DNA from: Cyclobacteriaceae bacterium
GTDB lineage: Bacteria; Bacteroidota; Bacteroidia; Cytophagales; Cyclobacteriaceae
Direction of reading: 5' to 3'
NCBI GenBank assembly: GCA_029861825.1
Contig: JAOTYN010000139.1
Coordinates: 1 to 9,268, forward strand
Length of the DNA: 9,268 nt
Under the pieces are notes generated by a model. It searched no databases. It saw nothing but the letters and a program-made list of their open reading frames with translations, and had not been told where the DNA came from. Positions 1-6,755 of the stretch are shown piece by piece. Numbering within the stretch: the first letter of the stretch is position 1; every line of letters starts with the position of its first letter. The position numbers and the translations under genes were made by a program.

Positions 1-1
1 A

Positions 2-1156
2 TTTATAGATAAAATTCCGGCTCCTCGCCCTACCGTAAAACCCTTGAGCTATCCCGAATTAGGAGCCAGCGATATCTTTGAGGTGCTAAAGAAAAAGGAC
101 GTTCTGCTTCATCATCCCTACAATGATATCGAACCGTTGGTCCATTTAATTGAAAAGTCCGCGGAAGACCCTGATGTATTACTGATCAAGCTAACCATTT
201 ACAGGGTGGCTAAAGATTCGCGAATAATTGACGCACTGCACAAAGCCGCTGAAAACGGAAAGCACGTGTCAGTTTTGTTCGAGGTGAAAGCCCGGTTTGA
301 TGAGGAAAACAATATGCGTCAAGCTCAGAGACTTCAGCAGGCCGGTTGCTTCGTGATTTACGGAATTAGCCGGTACAAGACCCATACCAAACTGCTGCTG
401 ATCGTAAGAAAAGAAAATAAAAATGTGACCAGTTACGTGCATATGTCAAGCGGTAACTACAATGAAGATACTTCTAAGATCTATTCAGACATTGGCATAA
501 TGAGCGCCAATGAAGTCTATGCTCAAGATATATCGGAGTTTTTCAATGTAATCACCGGTCATTCCAGTCCGCAGGTGTTTCAAAGGCTCATAACTGCTCC
601 CCGCGATATGAGGCCCAACTTGATAGAACTTATCCACCAGGAAGCGGAGAATGCTCAGGCCGGATTACCCAGTGGTATTGTGATCAAGATCAATTCCCTG
701 CAAGATCGAGAATCTATTGATGCTCTTTATGAAGCTTCACAACAAGGGGTAACCATAAAATTAATTGTTAGAGGGATCTGTTGTTTAAGGCCTGGAAGGA
801 CCGGATTAAGTGACAACGTAGAAGTACACTCAATTGTAGGGGATTTTTTGGAACACAGCCGGATCTATTATTTCCACAATAATGGGGATCCTAAGGTTTA
901 CGGCGGTAGTGCGGACATTATGGTGAGAAGTTTTGACCGTCGACTGGAATCACTTTTTCTAATTGCTGATGAGCAACTGAAACAGGAAGCCATTAATATC
1001 CTGGACTACAGCTTAAGGGACACCGTTAATTCCTATATAATGTTGGAAAACGGCAGTTATGTGGATAAGGAGCCCAATGGTTTGCCGGATTTTAATGTTC
1101 ATGAAGAATTTTTCAAAGTGACTCTGGAGGACATTATGCAATCCCAACTCTTCTAG
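2..1156 (+). CDS. ppk1: Polyphosphate kinase 1, C-terminal part (5' end outside window)
   Basis: The reading frame is open to the left edge, so the TTG at 44 is an internal Leu codon and not a start. The 384 residues seen are a little over half of a usual PPK1 (about 690 residues). PPK1 reversibly transfers the ATP gamma-phosphate to inorganic polyphosphate and is usually membrane-associated. Visible family motifs are IYRVAKDSR, ARFDEE, YKTHTKLLLI (His codon at 383-385, matching the autophosphorylated His of E. coli PPK, KIHAK) and FLEHSRIYYF (His codon at 854-856, matching the second catalytic His, YLEHDR). QGLPSGIVIKINSL and the SSGNYNE-type loop also match the two C-terminal phospholipase D-like domains. 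The C-terminus ends naturally with TAG. No clear intrinsic terminator follows. The family call is firm; only the N-terminal and head domains are unseen. Confidence 0.96.
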   Translation, partial: FIDKIPAPRPTVKPLSYPELGASDIFEVLKKKDVLLHHPYNDIEPLVHLIEKSAEDPDVLLIKLTIYRVAKDSRIIDALHKAAENGKHVSVLFEVKARFDEENNMRQAQRLQQAGCFVIYGISRYKTHTKLLLIVRKENKNVTSYVHMSSGNYNEDTSKIYSDIGIMSANEVYAQDISEFFNVITGHSSPQVFQRLITAPRDMRPNLIELIHQEAENAQAGLPSGIVIKINSLQDRESIDALYEASQQGVTIKLIVRGICCLRPGRTGLSDNVEVHSIVGDFLEHSRIYYFHNNGDPKVYGGSADIMVRSFDRRLESLFLIADEQLKQEAINILDYSLRDTVNSYIMLENGSYVDKEPNGLPDFNVHEEFFKVTLEDIMQSQLF

Positions 1157-1220
1157 ATCTAAATATTTGAGGTTAAGCCCTTTTTTGAAGTTTTTTAAAA
1201 ATTTATAGTAACTTAAGGCC

Positions 1221-1326
1221 ACTTATCAAGAAAGACTGAGGGAATGGGCCCTGTGAAGTCTTAGCAACCAGTCCTGCCTGAGGAAGTGGTGCTAATTCCC
1301 ATCCGCCCCTAGCGGAGGAGATGAGT
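1221..1326 (+). promoter_or_regulatory. SAM-I (S-box) riboswitch aptamer upstream of metH-metF
   Basis: This is an S-adenosylmethionine aptamer controlling the methionine operon that begins at 1371. Stems seen by eye: P1, ACTTATC 1221-1227 with GATGAGT 1320-1326 (one G-U pair); P2, AAGACT 1232-1237 with AGTCTT 1257-1262, plus an inner helix AGGG 1239-1242 with CCCT 1249-1252, separated by the kink-turn-like region; P3, CCA 1268-1270 and TCCT 1272-1275 with AGGA 1281-1284 and TGG 1287-1289; P4, TCCGC 1302-1306 with GCGGA 1312-1316, loop CCCTA. Conserved S-box strings are present: TATCAAGA, GAGGGAATGGGCCC, TGAAG, AGCAACC and GGTGCTAATTCC, ending in GATGAG. In known S-boxes SAM binding lowers expression of methionine genes. 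A Bacteroidota promoter is not clear upstream. The nearest partial matches are AATATTTG at 1162-1169 and TTTG 1184-1187 followed by TAACTTAA 1209-1216. Confidence 0.94.
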
Positions 1327-1370
1327 TATCAATCTCAAAGCCTTTCTGGATAAGTTTATATAATAATGCC
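1327..1370 (+). promoter_or_regulatory. Putative riboswitch expression platform, non-terminator type
   Basis: This is the stretch between the aptamer and the metH start. GATAAGT at 1349-1355 is an exact reverse complement of the 5' P1 strand ACTTATC (1221-1227), better than the P1 partner itself. ATCTC at 1332-1336 can pair with GAGAT at 1318-1322, which would break the 3' P1 strand. TTATC at 1326-1330 can pair with GATAA at 1349-1353. There is no GC-rich hairpin followed by a U-run, so classical intrinsic termination is not supported. Control of translation initiation, or Rho-type control, is an inference. No strong Shine-Dalgarno sequence precedes the ATG at 1371; the leader is A/T-rich (TATAATAATG), as is usual in Bacteroidota. 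Confidence 0.4.
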
Positions 1371-2369
1371 ATGAAAGGTAAATTTAGACAACTGCTCGAA
1401 GAAAGGATCCTGGTTTTGGATGGTGCCATGGGTACCATGATCCAGAATTATAAACTACTGGAGTCCGATTACCGGGGAACCCAGTTTAAGGATCACCCTC
1501 ACGATCTGCTGGGTAACAATGACCTATTATCCATCACCAAACCCGACCTTATAAAGGAAATTCACGGTCAGTTTTTAGAGGCCGGGGCGGATATTATCGA
1601 GACCAACACTTTTAACAGTACCCGAATTTCGCAAGCAGATTACCATTTGGAGGGATTTGTAAGTGAAATAAATAAGACCGCAGCTTCTTTGGCCAGGGAA
1701 GTAGCAGACCAATACACTGCGAAAAATAGCCAAAAGCCCCGTTTTGTGGCGGGGTCTTTGGGACCTACCAATCGTACCGCTTCTATCTCACCTGATGTCA
1801 ATAATCCAGGTAGTAGGGGTGTGGATTTTGATGAACTGGTGGAGGCTTATGAGGAGCAAACGCTAGCCCTGGTCAGCGGAGGTGTGGATATTCTTTTATT
1901 AGAAACCATTTTTGATACCTTAAATGCCAAGGCCGCCTTGTTCGCCATCAATCAATGCCAGGCTGCCAGGGATCTTCCCATCATGGTTTCAGGCACCATT
2001 ACCGATGCCAGCGGGCGTACCTTATCGGGGCAAACAACGGAAGCTTTCCTGATCTCCGTATCTCATGCCCCGTTGATCAGCATTGGACTCAACTGTGCCC
2101 TGGGCGCGGCTCAATTAAGGCCTTACTTACAGATATTATCGCAAAATGCCCCGTTTTATGTTAGCGTCCATCCCAATGCAGGATTGCCCAATGAATTTGG
2201 TGCCTACGATCAACCACCTGAAGAGATGGCGCAACTGGTGGGGGAGTTTTTGGAAGAAGGGTTGGTTAATATCATTGGCGGTTGCTGCGGCACCACTCCG
2301 GAACACATAAAAGAGTTGGCGGCTTTAGCACAAAATTATCCTGTTAGAAAAGTACCGGTTATTGTATAA
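1371..2369 (+). CDS. metH: Methionine synthase part 1: homocysteine-binding (zinc) module of a split MetH
   Basis: This 332-residue protein corresponds to the N-terminal homocysteine-binding barrel of cobalamin-dependent methionine synthase. It binds homocysteine through a zinc thiolate for methylation by methylcobalamin. DGAMGTMIQ at residues 17-25 and the GADIIETNTFNST region (72-84) are the family N-terminal signature. The zinc ligands are Cys242 (GLNCALG) and Cys305-Cys306 (GGCCGTTPEH), matching E. coli Cys247, Cys310 and Cys311. The strong MetH-type N-terminus argues against a betaine- or S-methylmethionine-dependent methyltransferase. The ATG at 1371 begins exactly where the family motif requires. 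The gene ends at TAA 2367-2369 in the same frame as the next gene, which starts two codons later. The protein must work with the downstream-encoded cobalamin module, and its placement behind a SAM riboswitch fits this. The split arrangement is common in flavobacteria to my knowledge. Confidence 0.95.
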   Translation: MKGKFRQLLEERILVLDGAMGTMIQNYKLLESDYRGTQFKDHPHDLLGNNDLLSITKPDLIKEIHGQFLEAGADIIETNTFNSTRISQADYHLEGFVSEINKTAASLAREVADQYTAKNSQKPRFVAGSLGPTNRTASISPDVNNPGSRGVDFDELVEAYEEQTLALVSGGVDILLLETIFDTLNAKAALFAINQCQAARDLPIMVSGTITDASGRTLSGQTTEAFLISVSHAPLISIGLNCALGAAQLRPYLQILSQNAPFYVSVHPNAGLPNEFGAYDQPPEEMAQLVGEFLEEGLVNIIGGCCGTTPEHIKELAALAQNYPVRKVPVIV

Positions 2370-2375
2370 TATCCT

Positions 2376-5051
2376 ATGTCGACCACATCCTATTTAAAGC
2401 TTAGCGGACTGGAGCCCCTGGTAGTAACACCAGAGACTAATTTTGTTAATATCGGGGAGCGTACCAATGTAACCGGATCACGGCGATTCCTGCGAATGAT
2501 CAAAGAAGAAAAGTACGAAGAGGCTTTGTCTGTGGCTCTTGATCAAGTAAGAGGCGGAGCCCAGATTTTAGATGTCAATATGGACGAGGCCATGATCGAT
2601 GGTAAGCAAGCGATGGTTATCTTCTTAAATTTGGTGGCTTCAGAACCGGAAATTTCCAGAATACCCATTATGATAGACTCTTCAAAATGGGATATCATAG
2701 AGGCAGGTCTGAAATGCATACAAGGAAAAGGTGTAGTGAATTCTATAAGCCTGAAGGAAGGTGAGCATGAATTTTTACGTCAGGCCGGGATGGTAAAGGC
2801 CTACGGAGCTGCTGTGGTGGTAATGGCCTTTGATGAAAAAGGACAGGCCGATAATTTTGAAAGGCGCGTAGAGATTTGCCAGAGGTCCTATCGCTTGTTG
2901 GTGGATAAGGTTAAATTTCCACCGCAGGATATTATTTTCGATCCCAACATATTTCCGGTAGCCACAGGTATCAAAGAGCACCGCAGAAATGCATTGGACT
3001 ACTTTGAAGCCACCAAATGGATCAAAGAGAATCTGCCTGGTGTACAAGTTAGTGGAGGTGTAAGTAATGTTTCATTCTCATTCCGTGGTAACAATAAAGT
3101 GCGGGAAGCCATGCACTCGGCTTTTTTGTATCACGCCATCAAACACGGGATGAATATGGGGATTGTAAACCCCACCATGCTGGAAGTATACGATGATATA
3201 CCCCCCGACTTACTGGAGCGGGTGGAAGATGTGCTACTTGATCGTCGGGACGATTCCACCGAACGCTTGTTGGAGCTCGCTGAATCCCTGATAAATGAGC
3301 CGGTAAAAGAAGCGGAGCTGCAAAAGTGGCGATTGGGAACTGTGGAGGAGCGACTGAGCCATGCATTGGTGAAAGGGGTGGTGGATCATGTGATAGAAGA
3401 TACCGTGGAGGCCTTGGAACAATATAAACAACCATTAGCGGTTATTGAAGGCCCGTTAATGGAAGGAATGAACTTAGTGGGCGACCTTTTTGGCTCAGGA
3501 AAGATGTTTCTACCCCAGGTGGTCAAGAGTGCCCGGGTCATGAAAATGGCGGTAGCATACCTGGAGCCTTTTATGGAGCAGGAGCGAAAGCAAAACAAAA
3601 AGGAAAGTTCTCTTAAAATATTAATGGCCACCGTCAAAGGCGACGTACACGATATTGGGAAAAATATAGTAGGGGTGGTGCTTGCCTGTAACGGTTTTGA
3701 GATCATCGATTTGGGAGTAATGGTAGCGGCCGATAATATCCTGCAAAGCGCTCAGGAGCATCAGGCGGATATCATCGGCTTAAGTGGATTGATCACCCCT
3801 TCTTTGGATGAAATGATCCATGTGGCCAAGGAAATGGAGCGTATGGATATGCAGATACCCTTGATGATCGGAGGGGCTACCACCAGCAAACTGCACACAG
3901 CGGTAAAGATCGATCCGGTTTACAACGGTCCTGTAATTCATGTTCTGGATGCCAGTAGGAGTGTTCCTACGGTCAGTGCTTTGAAAGGTTCGGAATCAGA
4001 GGAATTTCAGGTAAAGATGAAGCAGGAATACCATGAAGTTCGCCAGGCGTATAAGCAGAGGAAAAAACTAAAATCATATCTGGGATTGCCAGCAGCCCGT
4101 GCCAACAGCTTAAAGCTGGACCCAAAAGTGAACAGCCATCACCACCCGCGATTCATCGGGAATAAGGTTTTTAAGGAGCTGAACCTTGAGGAGATCCGGT
4201 CCTATATCGATTGGACTCCCTTTTTTCAGACCTGGATGTTAAAAGGGAAGTACCCAAAAATTTTGGAAGACGAAGTGGTCGGTATAGAAGCCACTCGCTT
4301 GTATCAGGATGCCCAGAATCTGTTGGACCAAATTATAAAAAATAAATCCTTGAGGGCCCGGGCAGTGGTGGGACTTTATCCGGCCAATCGGTTTGGCGAT
4401 GACGTCCGTATCTACCGGGATGAAAGCCGCAAAGACGCTTTGGGAACCGTTCATTTCTTAAGACAACAAGGTAAAAAGGGATCGGGCATCCCCAACATTT
4501 CCCTGGCAGATTTTATAACTGAAGAAGGCCAAAATGACTTTTTGGGTTTCTTCACAGTGACCGCTGGGTTAGGGTTGGAAGAGTTAGTACAGAAATTCAC
4601 AGATAGTCATGATGACTACAGTAGTATCATGGTAAAAGCCCTGGCCGATCGATTGGCTGAGGCCCTGGCCGAATACCTGCATTTCAAAGTCCGTAAAGAA
4701 ATTTGGGGCTATGCACCCCATGAAGAATTTAACCATGAGGGTTTGATACGTGAAAAATATCAAGGGATCAGACCGGCACCGGGTTATCCTGCCTGTCCTG
4801 ATCATACAGAAAAGAGATTTTTATTTGACCTATTGGGCGTAACCGAGTCCATTGGCGTCGAATTGACGGAATCCTTTGCCATGTATCCTGCAGCAGCAGT
4901 GAGCGGTTATTATTTCGGACACCCTCAGAGTAAATATTTCGGGTTAGGCAAAATTGCCAAAGACCAGGTTGAAGACTATGCACAAAGAAAAAATATTACC
5001 GTCCAGGAAGCCGAACGCTGGTTAGGACCTAATCTGAATTACGATATTTAA
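2376..5051 (+). CDS. metH: Methionine synthase part 2: folate, cobalamin and reactivation modules of a split MetH
   Basis: This 891-residue protein carries the rest of B12-dependent methionine synthase. It takes methyl from 5-methyl-THF onto cob(I)alamin, delivers it to homocysteine held by part 1, and reactivates oxidised cobalamin with SAM. Domains in order: pterin-binding barrel, about 20-290 (NIGERTNVTGS at 25-35, DVNMDEAM, MIDSS); helical cobalamin cap, about 309-405 (EGPLMEGMNLVGDLF at 358-372); Rossmann B12 domain, about 413-545, with DVHDIG at 423-428 (His425 is the lower cobalt ligand, matching E. coli His759) and the GLSGL and GGATTS loops; SAM-binding activation domain, about 575-890 (YIDWTPFF with Asp612, RPAPGYPACPDHTEK from Arg799, YPAAAVSGYYFGHP from 837). 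Parts 1 and 2 total 1223 residues, almost the length of single-chain E. coli MetH (1227). No key motif is lost. It lies 6 nt after part 1 and 11 nt before metF, which indicates one transcript. Confidence 0.96.
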   Translation: MSTTSYLKLSGLEPLVVTPETNFVNIGERTNVTGSRRFLRMIKEEKYEEALSVALDQVRGGAQILDVNMDEAMIDGKQAMVIFLNLVASEPEISRIPIMIDSSKWDIIEAGLKCIQGKGVVNSISLKEGEHEFLRQAGMVKAYGAAVVVMAFDEKGQADNFERRVEICQRSYRLLVDKVKFPPQDIIFDPNIFPVATGIKEHRRNALDYFEATKWIKENLPGVQVSGGVSNVSFSFRGNNKVREAMHSAFLYHAIKHGMNMGIVNPTMLEVYDDIPPDLLERVEDVLLDRRDDSTERLLELAESLINEPVKEAELQKWRLGTVEERLSHALVKGVVDHVIEDTVEALEQYKQPLAVIEGPLMEGMNLVGDLFGSGKMFLPQVVKSARVMKMAVAYLEPFMEQERKQNKKESSLKILMATVKGDVHDIGKNIVGVVLACNGFEIIDLGVMVAADNILQSAQEHQADIIGLSGLITPSLDEMIHVAKEMERMDMQIPLMIGGATTSKLHTAVKIDPVYNGPVIHVLDASRSVPTVSALKGSESEEFQVKMKQEYHEVRQAYKQRKKLKSYLGLPAARANSLKLDPKVNSHHHPRFIGNKVFKELNLEEIRSYIDWTPFFQTWMLKGKYPKILEDEVVGIEATRLYQDAQNLLDQIIKNKSLRARAVVGLYPANRFGDDVRIYRDESRKDALGTVHFLRQQGKKGSGIPNISLADFITEEGQNDFLGFFTVTAGLGLEELVQKFTDSHDDYSSIMVKALADRLAEALAEYLHFKVRKEIWGYAPHEEFNHEGLIREKYQGIRPAPGYPACPDHTEKRFLFDLLGVTESIGVELTESFAMYPAAAVSGYYFGHPQSKYFGLGKIAKDQVEDYAQRKNITVQEAERWLGPNLNYDI

Positions 5052-5062
5052 GGTTCATAAAT

Positions 5063-6016
5063 ATGAAGATTACTGAACATTTGAAAAATGCTAAGAGTAC
5101 TTTATTTAGTATAGAAATACTCCCGCCCCTAAAAGGGCAAGGTATTCAAAGCCTCTTTGATCATTTGGATCCGTTGATGGAGTTTAATCCGCCGTTTGTA
5201 GATGTCACCTATCACCGAGAAGAATATGTGTACAAGGACCGCGGGAATGGACTGTTGGAGAAGCGTTCTATCAAAAAACGTCCGGGAACCGTAGGTATAT
5301 GTTCGGCCATCAAGAATAAGTATAATGTGGACCCCGTACCCCATATTATTTGTGGGGGATTTACCAAAGAGGAAACCGAAAATGCCTTGATTGACCTTAA
5401 TTTTCTGGACATTGACAATGTTTTGGTAATTCGGGGTGATGCCATCAAAACCGAAGGGGCTTTTATACCAGAGAAAAGTGGACATAATTATGCTATTGAG
5501 TTGCTGGACCAGGTGGTGAATATGAACCAGGGCCTTTACCTAGATGAAGACCTGCAAAATGCCAGCCATACGGACTTCTGTATCGGAGTGGCAGGATATC
5601 CCGAAAAACACTTTGAGGCCCCTAATCTTAAGTTTGATCTGAGTTACTTGAAAAAGAAAGCAGAAATGGGTGCGGATTATATCGTAACCCAGATGTTCTA
5701 CGATAACCAGCGCTATTTTGAATTTGTAGAAAAATGCCGGGCCGAAGGTATTGAAATCCCCATAATACCGGGATTGAAGCCCATCACAACCATAAGACAG
5801 AATACCATATTGCCCCGTATATTTCACATCGATATTCCGGAGGAGTTAAGTGACGAAATCGAGAAATGCCAGAACAACGCCCAGGTTGTTGAGGTTGGAG
5901 TGGAATGGGCGGTTAAACAGTCTAAAGAACTAATAGAATTCGGTGTACCCTGTTTACATTTTTATTCCATGGGTAAAGCCGAGCCCGTTAGAAAAATTGC
6001 CGAAATGCTGTTTTAG
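5063..6016 (+). CDS. metF: 5,10-methylenetetrahydrofolate reductase
   Basis: MetF is a cytoplasmic FAD enzyme that reduces 5,10-methylene-THF to 5-methyl-THF, the methyl donor used by the MetH pair just upstream. The 317-residue length suits bacterial MetF, a single barrel of about 300 residues. Visible features are SIEILPP at 16-22, with Glu18 at the position of the catalytic Glu28 of E. coli MetF; DVTYHREEY at 47-55; NVLVIRGD at 119-126, with Asp126 matching the flavin-tuning Asp120; YIVTQMFYDN at 186-195; and PIIPGLKPI. The ATG at 5063 follows the metH stop by 11 nt. Co-transcription under the SAM riboswitch is inferred from spacing and shared strand. The TAG stop at 6014-6016 overlaps the stop of the opposing kdsB gene, and no terminator is visible between the two. 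Confidence 0.96.
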   Translation: MKITEHLKNAKSTLFSIEILPPLKGQGIQSLFDHLDPLMEFNPPFVDVTYHREEYVYKDRGNGLLEKRSIKKRPGTVGICSAIKNKYNVDPVPHIICGGFTKEETENALIDLNFLDIDNVLVIRGDAIKTEGAFIPEKSGHNYAIELLDQVVNMNQGLYLDEDLQNASHTDFCIGVAGYPEKHFEAPNLKFDLSYLKKKAEMGADYIVTQMFYDNQRYFEFVEKCRAEGIEIPIIPGLKPITTIRQNTILPRIFHIDIPEELSDEIEKCQNNAQVVEVGVEWAVKQSKELIEFGVPCLHFYSMGKAEPVRKIAEMLF

Positions 6017-6750
6017 GTGTGAGATCGTAACGCCTGCACCAGGTCTTCAGGAGTGTCAATGCCCATACTTTCGTAAGCGGTCTGGAATACTGATATGGTA
6101 TATCCATGATACAACCATCGAAGCTGCTCTAACCCTTCAGACCGTTCCCAAGGTGCCATCTTCAAGGAGGTAACTTCCTGCAGTATGTCACGACGGTAAG
6201 CATAGATGCCAATATGACCGTAGTATTTCTGGTGATCCAGCCATCGATCCATCGGTTCATTTCGGGTATAGGGAATAGGTGTGCGGCTGAAGTAGACTGC
6301 CTGACCTGATGCATTCACCACTACTTTTACCAGATTGGGATTGGACAAATGTTGAGGGTCATCGATTGCCTTAACTAAGGTGGCCAGCTCGATGTCCGGA
6401 TTTAAATGGGAAGTTAAGTCTTCAATCTGTTGTGGTTTAATAAAGGGCTCATCACCTTGGATATTTACCACAAAATCATATTCTTGGGATTGCTGAGTAA
6501 GCGCCTCGTAACAACGATCTGTGCCAGTGGGGTGACGGGAATCGGTCATGCATACCGATCCTCCGAAGTCTGTCACATGTTGAAAAATGTCCTCATGGTC
6601 AGTGGCCACTATTACTTTGCTTAGGGTTTGGGCTTTACTGGCCTGGAGATAGACACGCTGCACCATGCTTTTGCCGGCAACATCCACCAGCGCTTTTCCT
6701 GGAAATCTATTAGAGGCATACCGAGCAGGAATGATGCCGAGAATTTTCAT
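6013..6750 (-). CDS. kdsB: 3-deoxy-manno-octulosonate cytidylyltransferase (CMP-Kdo synthetase)
   Basis: KdsB activates Kdo with CTP to give CMP-Kdo plus pyrophosphate, the step before Kdo is added to lipid A; the enzyme is cytoplasmic. The 245 residues match the family length (E. coli KdsB is 248). Motifs: nucleotide-binding IIPARYASNRFPGK at 6-19, the ATDHEDI region at 49-55, RHPTGTDRC at 72-80, NIQGDEPF at 96-103 with metal-binding Asp100, YFSRTPIP at 153-160, HIGIYAYR at 179-186, and ESMGIDTPEDL near the C-terminus with Asp222 as the second metal ligand. It is the downstream gene of a likely two-gene - strand operon, starting 5 nt after the NfeD stop. Its stop (TAA, + strand TTA 6013-6015) shares bases with the convergent metF stop. 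No missing residue is evident. Confidence 0.96.
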   Translation of the reverse strand: MKILGIIPARYASNRFPGKALVDVAGKSMVQRVYLQASKAQTLSKVIVATDHEDIFQHVTDFGGSVCMTDSRHPTGTDRCYEALTQQSQEYDFVVNIQGDEPFIKPQQIEDLTSHLNPDIELATLVKAIDDPQHLSNPNLVKVVVNASGQAVYFSRTPIPYTRNEPMDRWLDHQKYYGHIGIYAYRRDILQEVTSLKMAPWERSEGLEQLRWLYHGYTISVFQTAYESMGIDTPEDLVQALRSHT

Positions 6751-6755
6751 AGGAA

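Noticed and set aside
44..46. TTG at 44 as the start of the first gene
   Set aside because: The frame is open to the left edge, and the sequence before it continues as PPK1-like coding sequence. The encoded part lacks the N-terminal and head domains, so this is an internal codon of a truncated gene.
1181..1204. T-run plus A-run after ppk1 as an intrinsic terminator
   Set aside because: TTTTTTGAAGTTTTTTAAAA can form only a weak A/T pairing, with no GC stem ahead of the T-run.
1162..1216. Promoter for the metH operon
   Set aside because: AATATTTG (1162-1169) misses the TA of the -7 box. TTTG 1184-1187 with TAACTTAA 1209-1216 has a weak -7 and a 21-nt spacer. Neither is convincing enough to list as a feature.
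3139..3435. 98-residue open frame on the - strand within metH part 2
   Set aside because: It lies wholly inside a strongly conserved coding region in another frame, is proline/arginine-rich low-complexity sequence, and has no recognisable motif. Other short antisense frames in metH, metF, kdsB, nfeD and the LysM gene were dropped for the same reason.
1371..5051. metH as a pseudogene broken by a nonsense mutation
   Set aside because: Both halves have their own ATG, all zinc, cobalamin, folate and SAM motifs are intact, and the two-gene MetH layout is known in this phylum. Decay is therefore unlikely.
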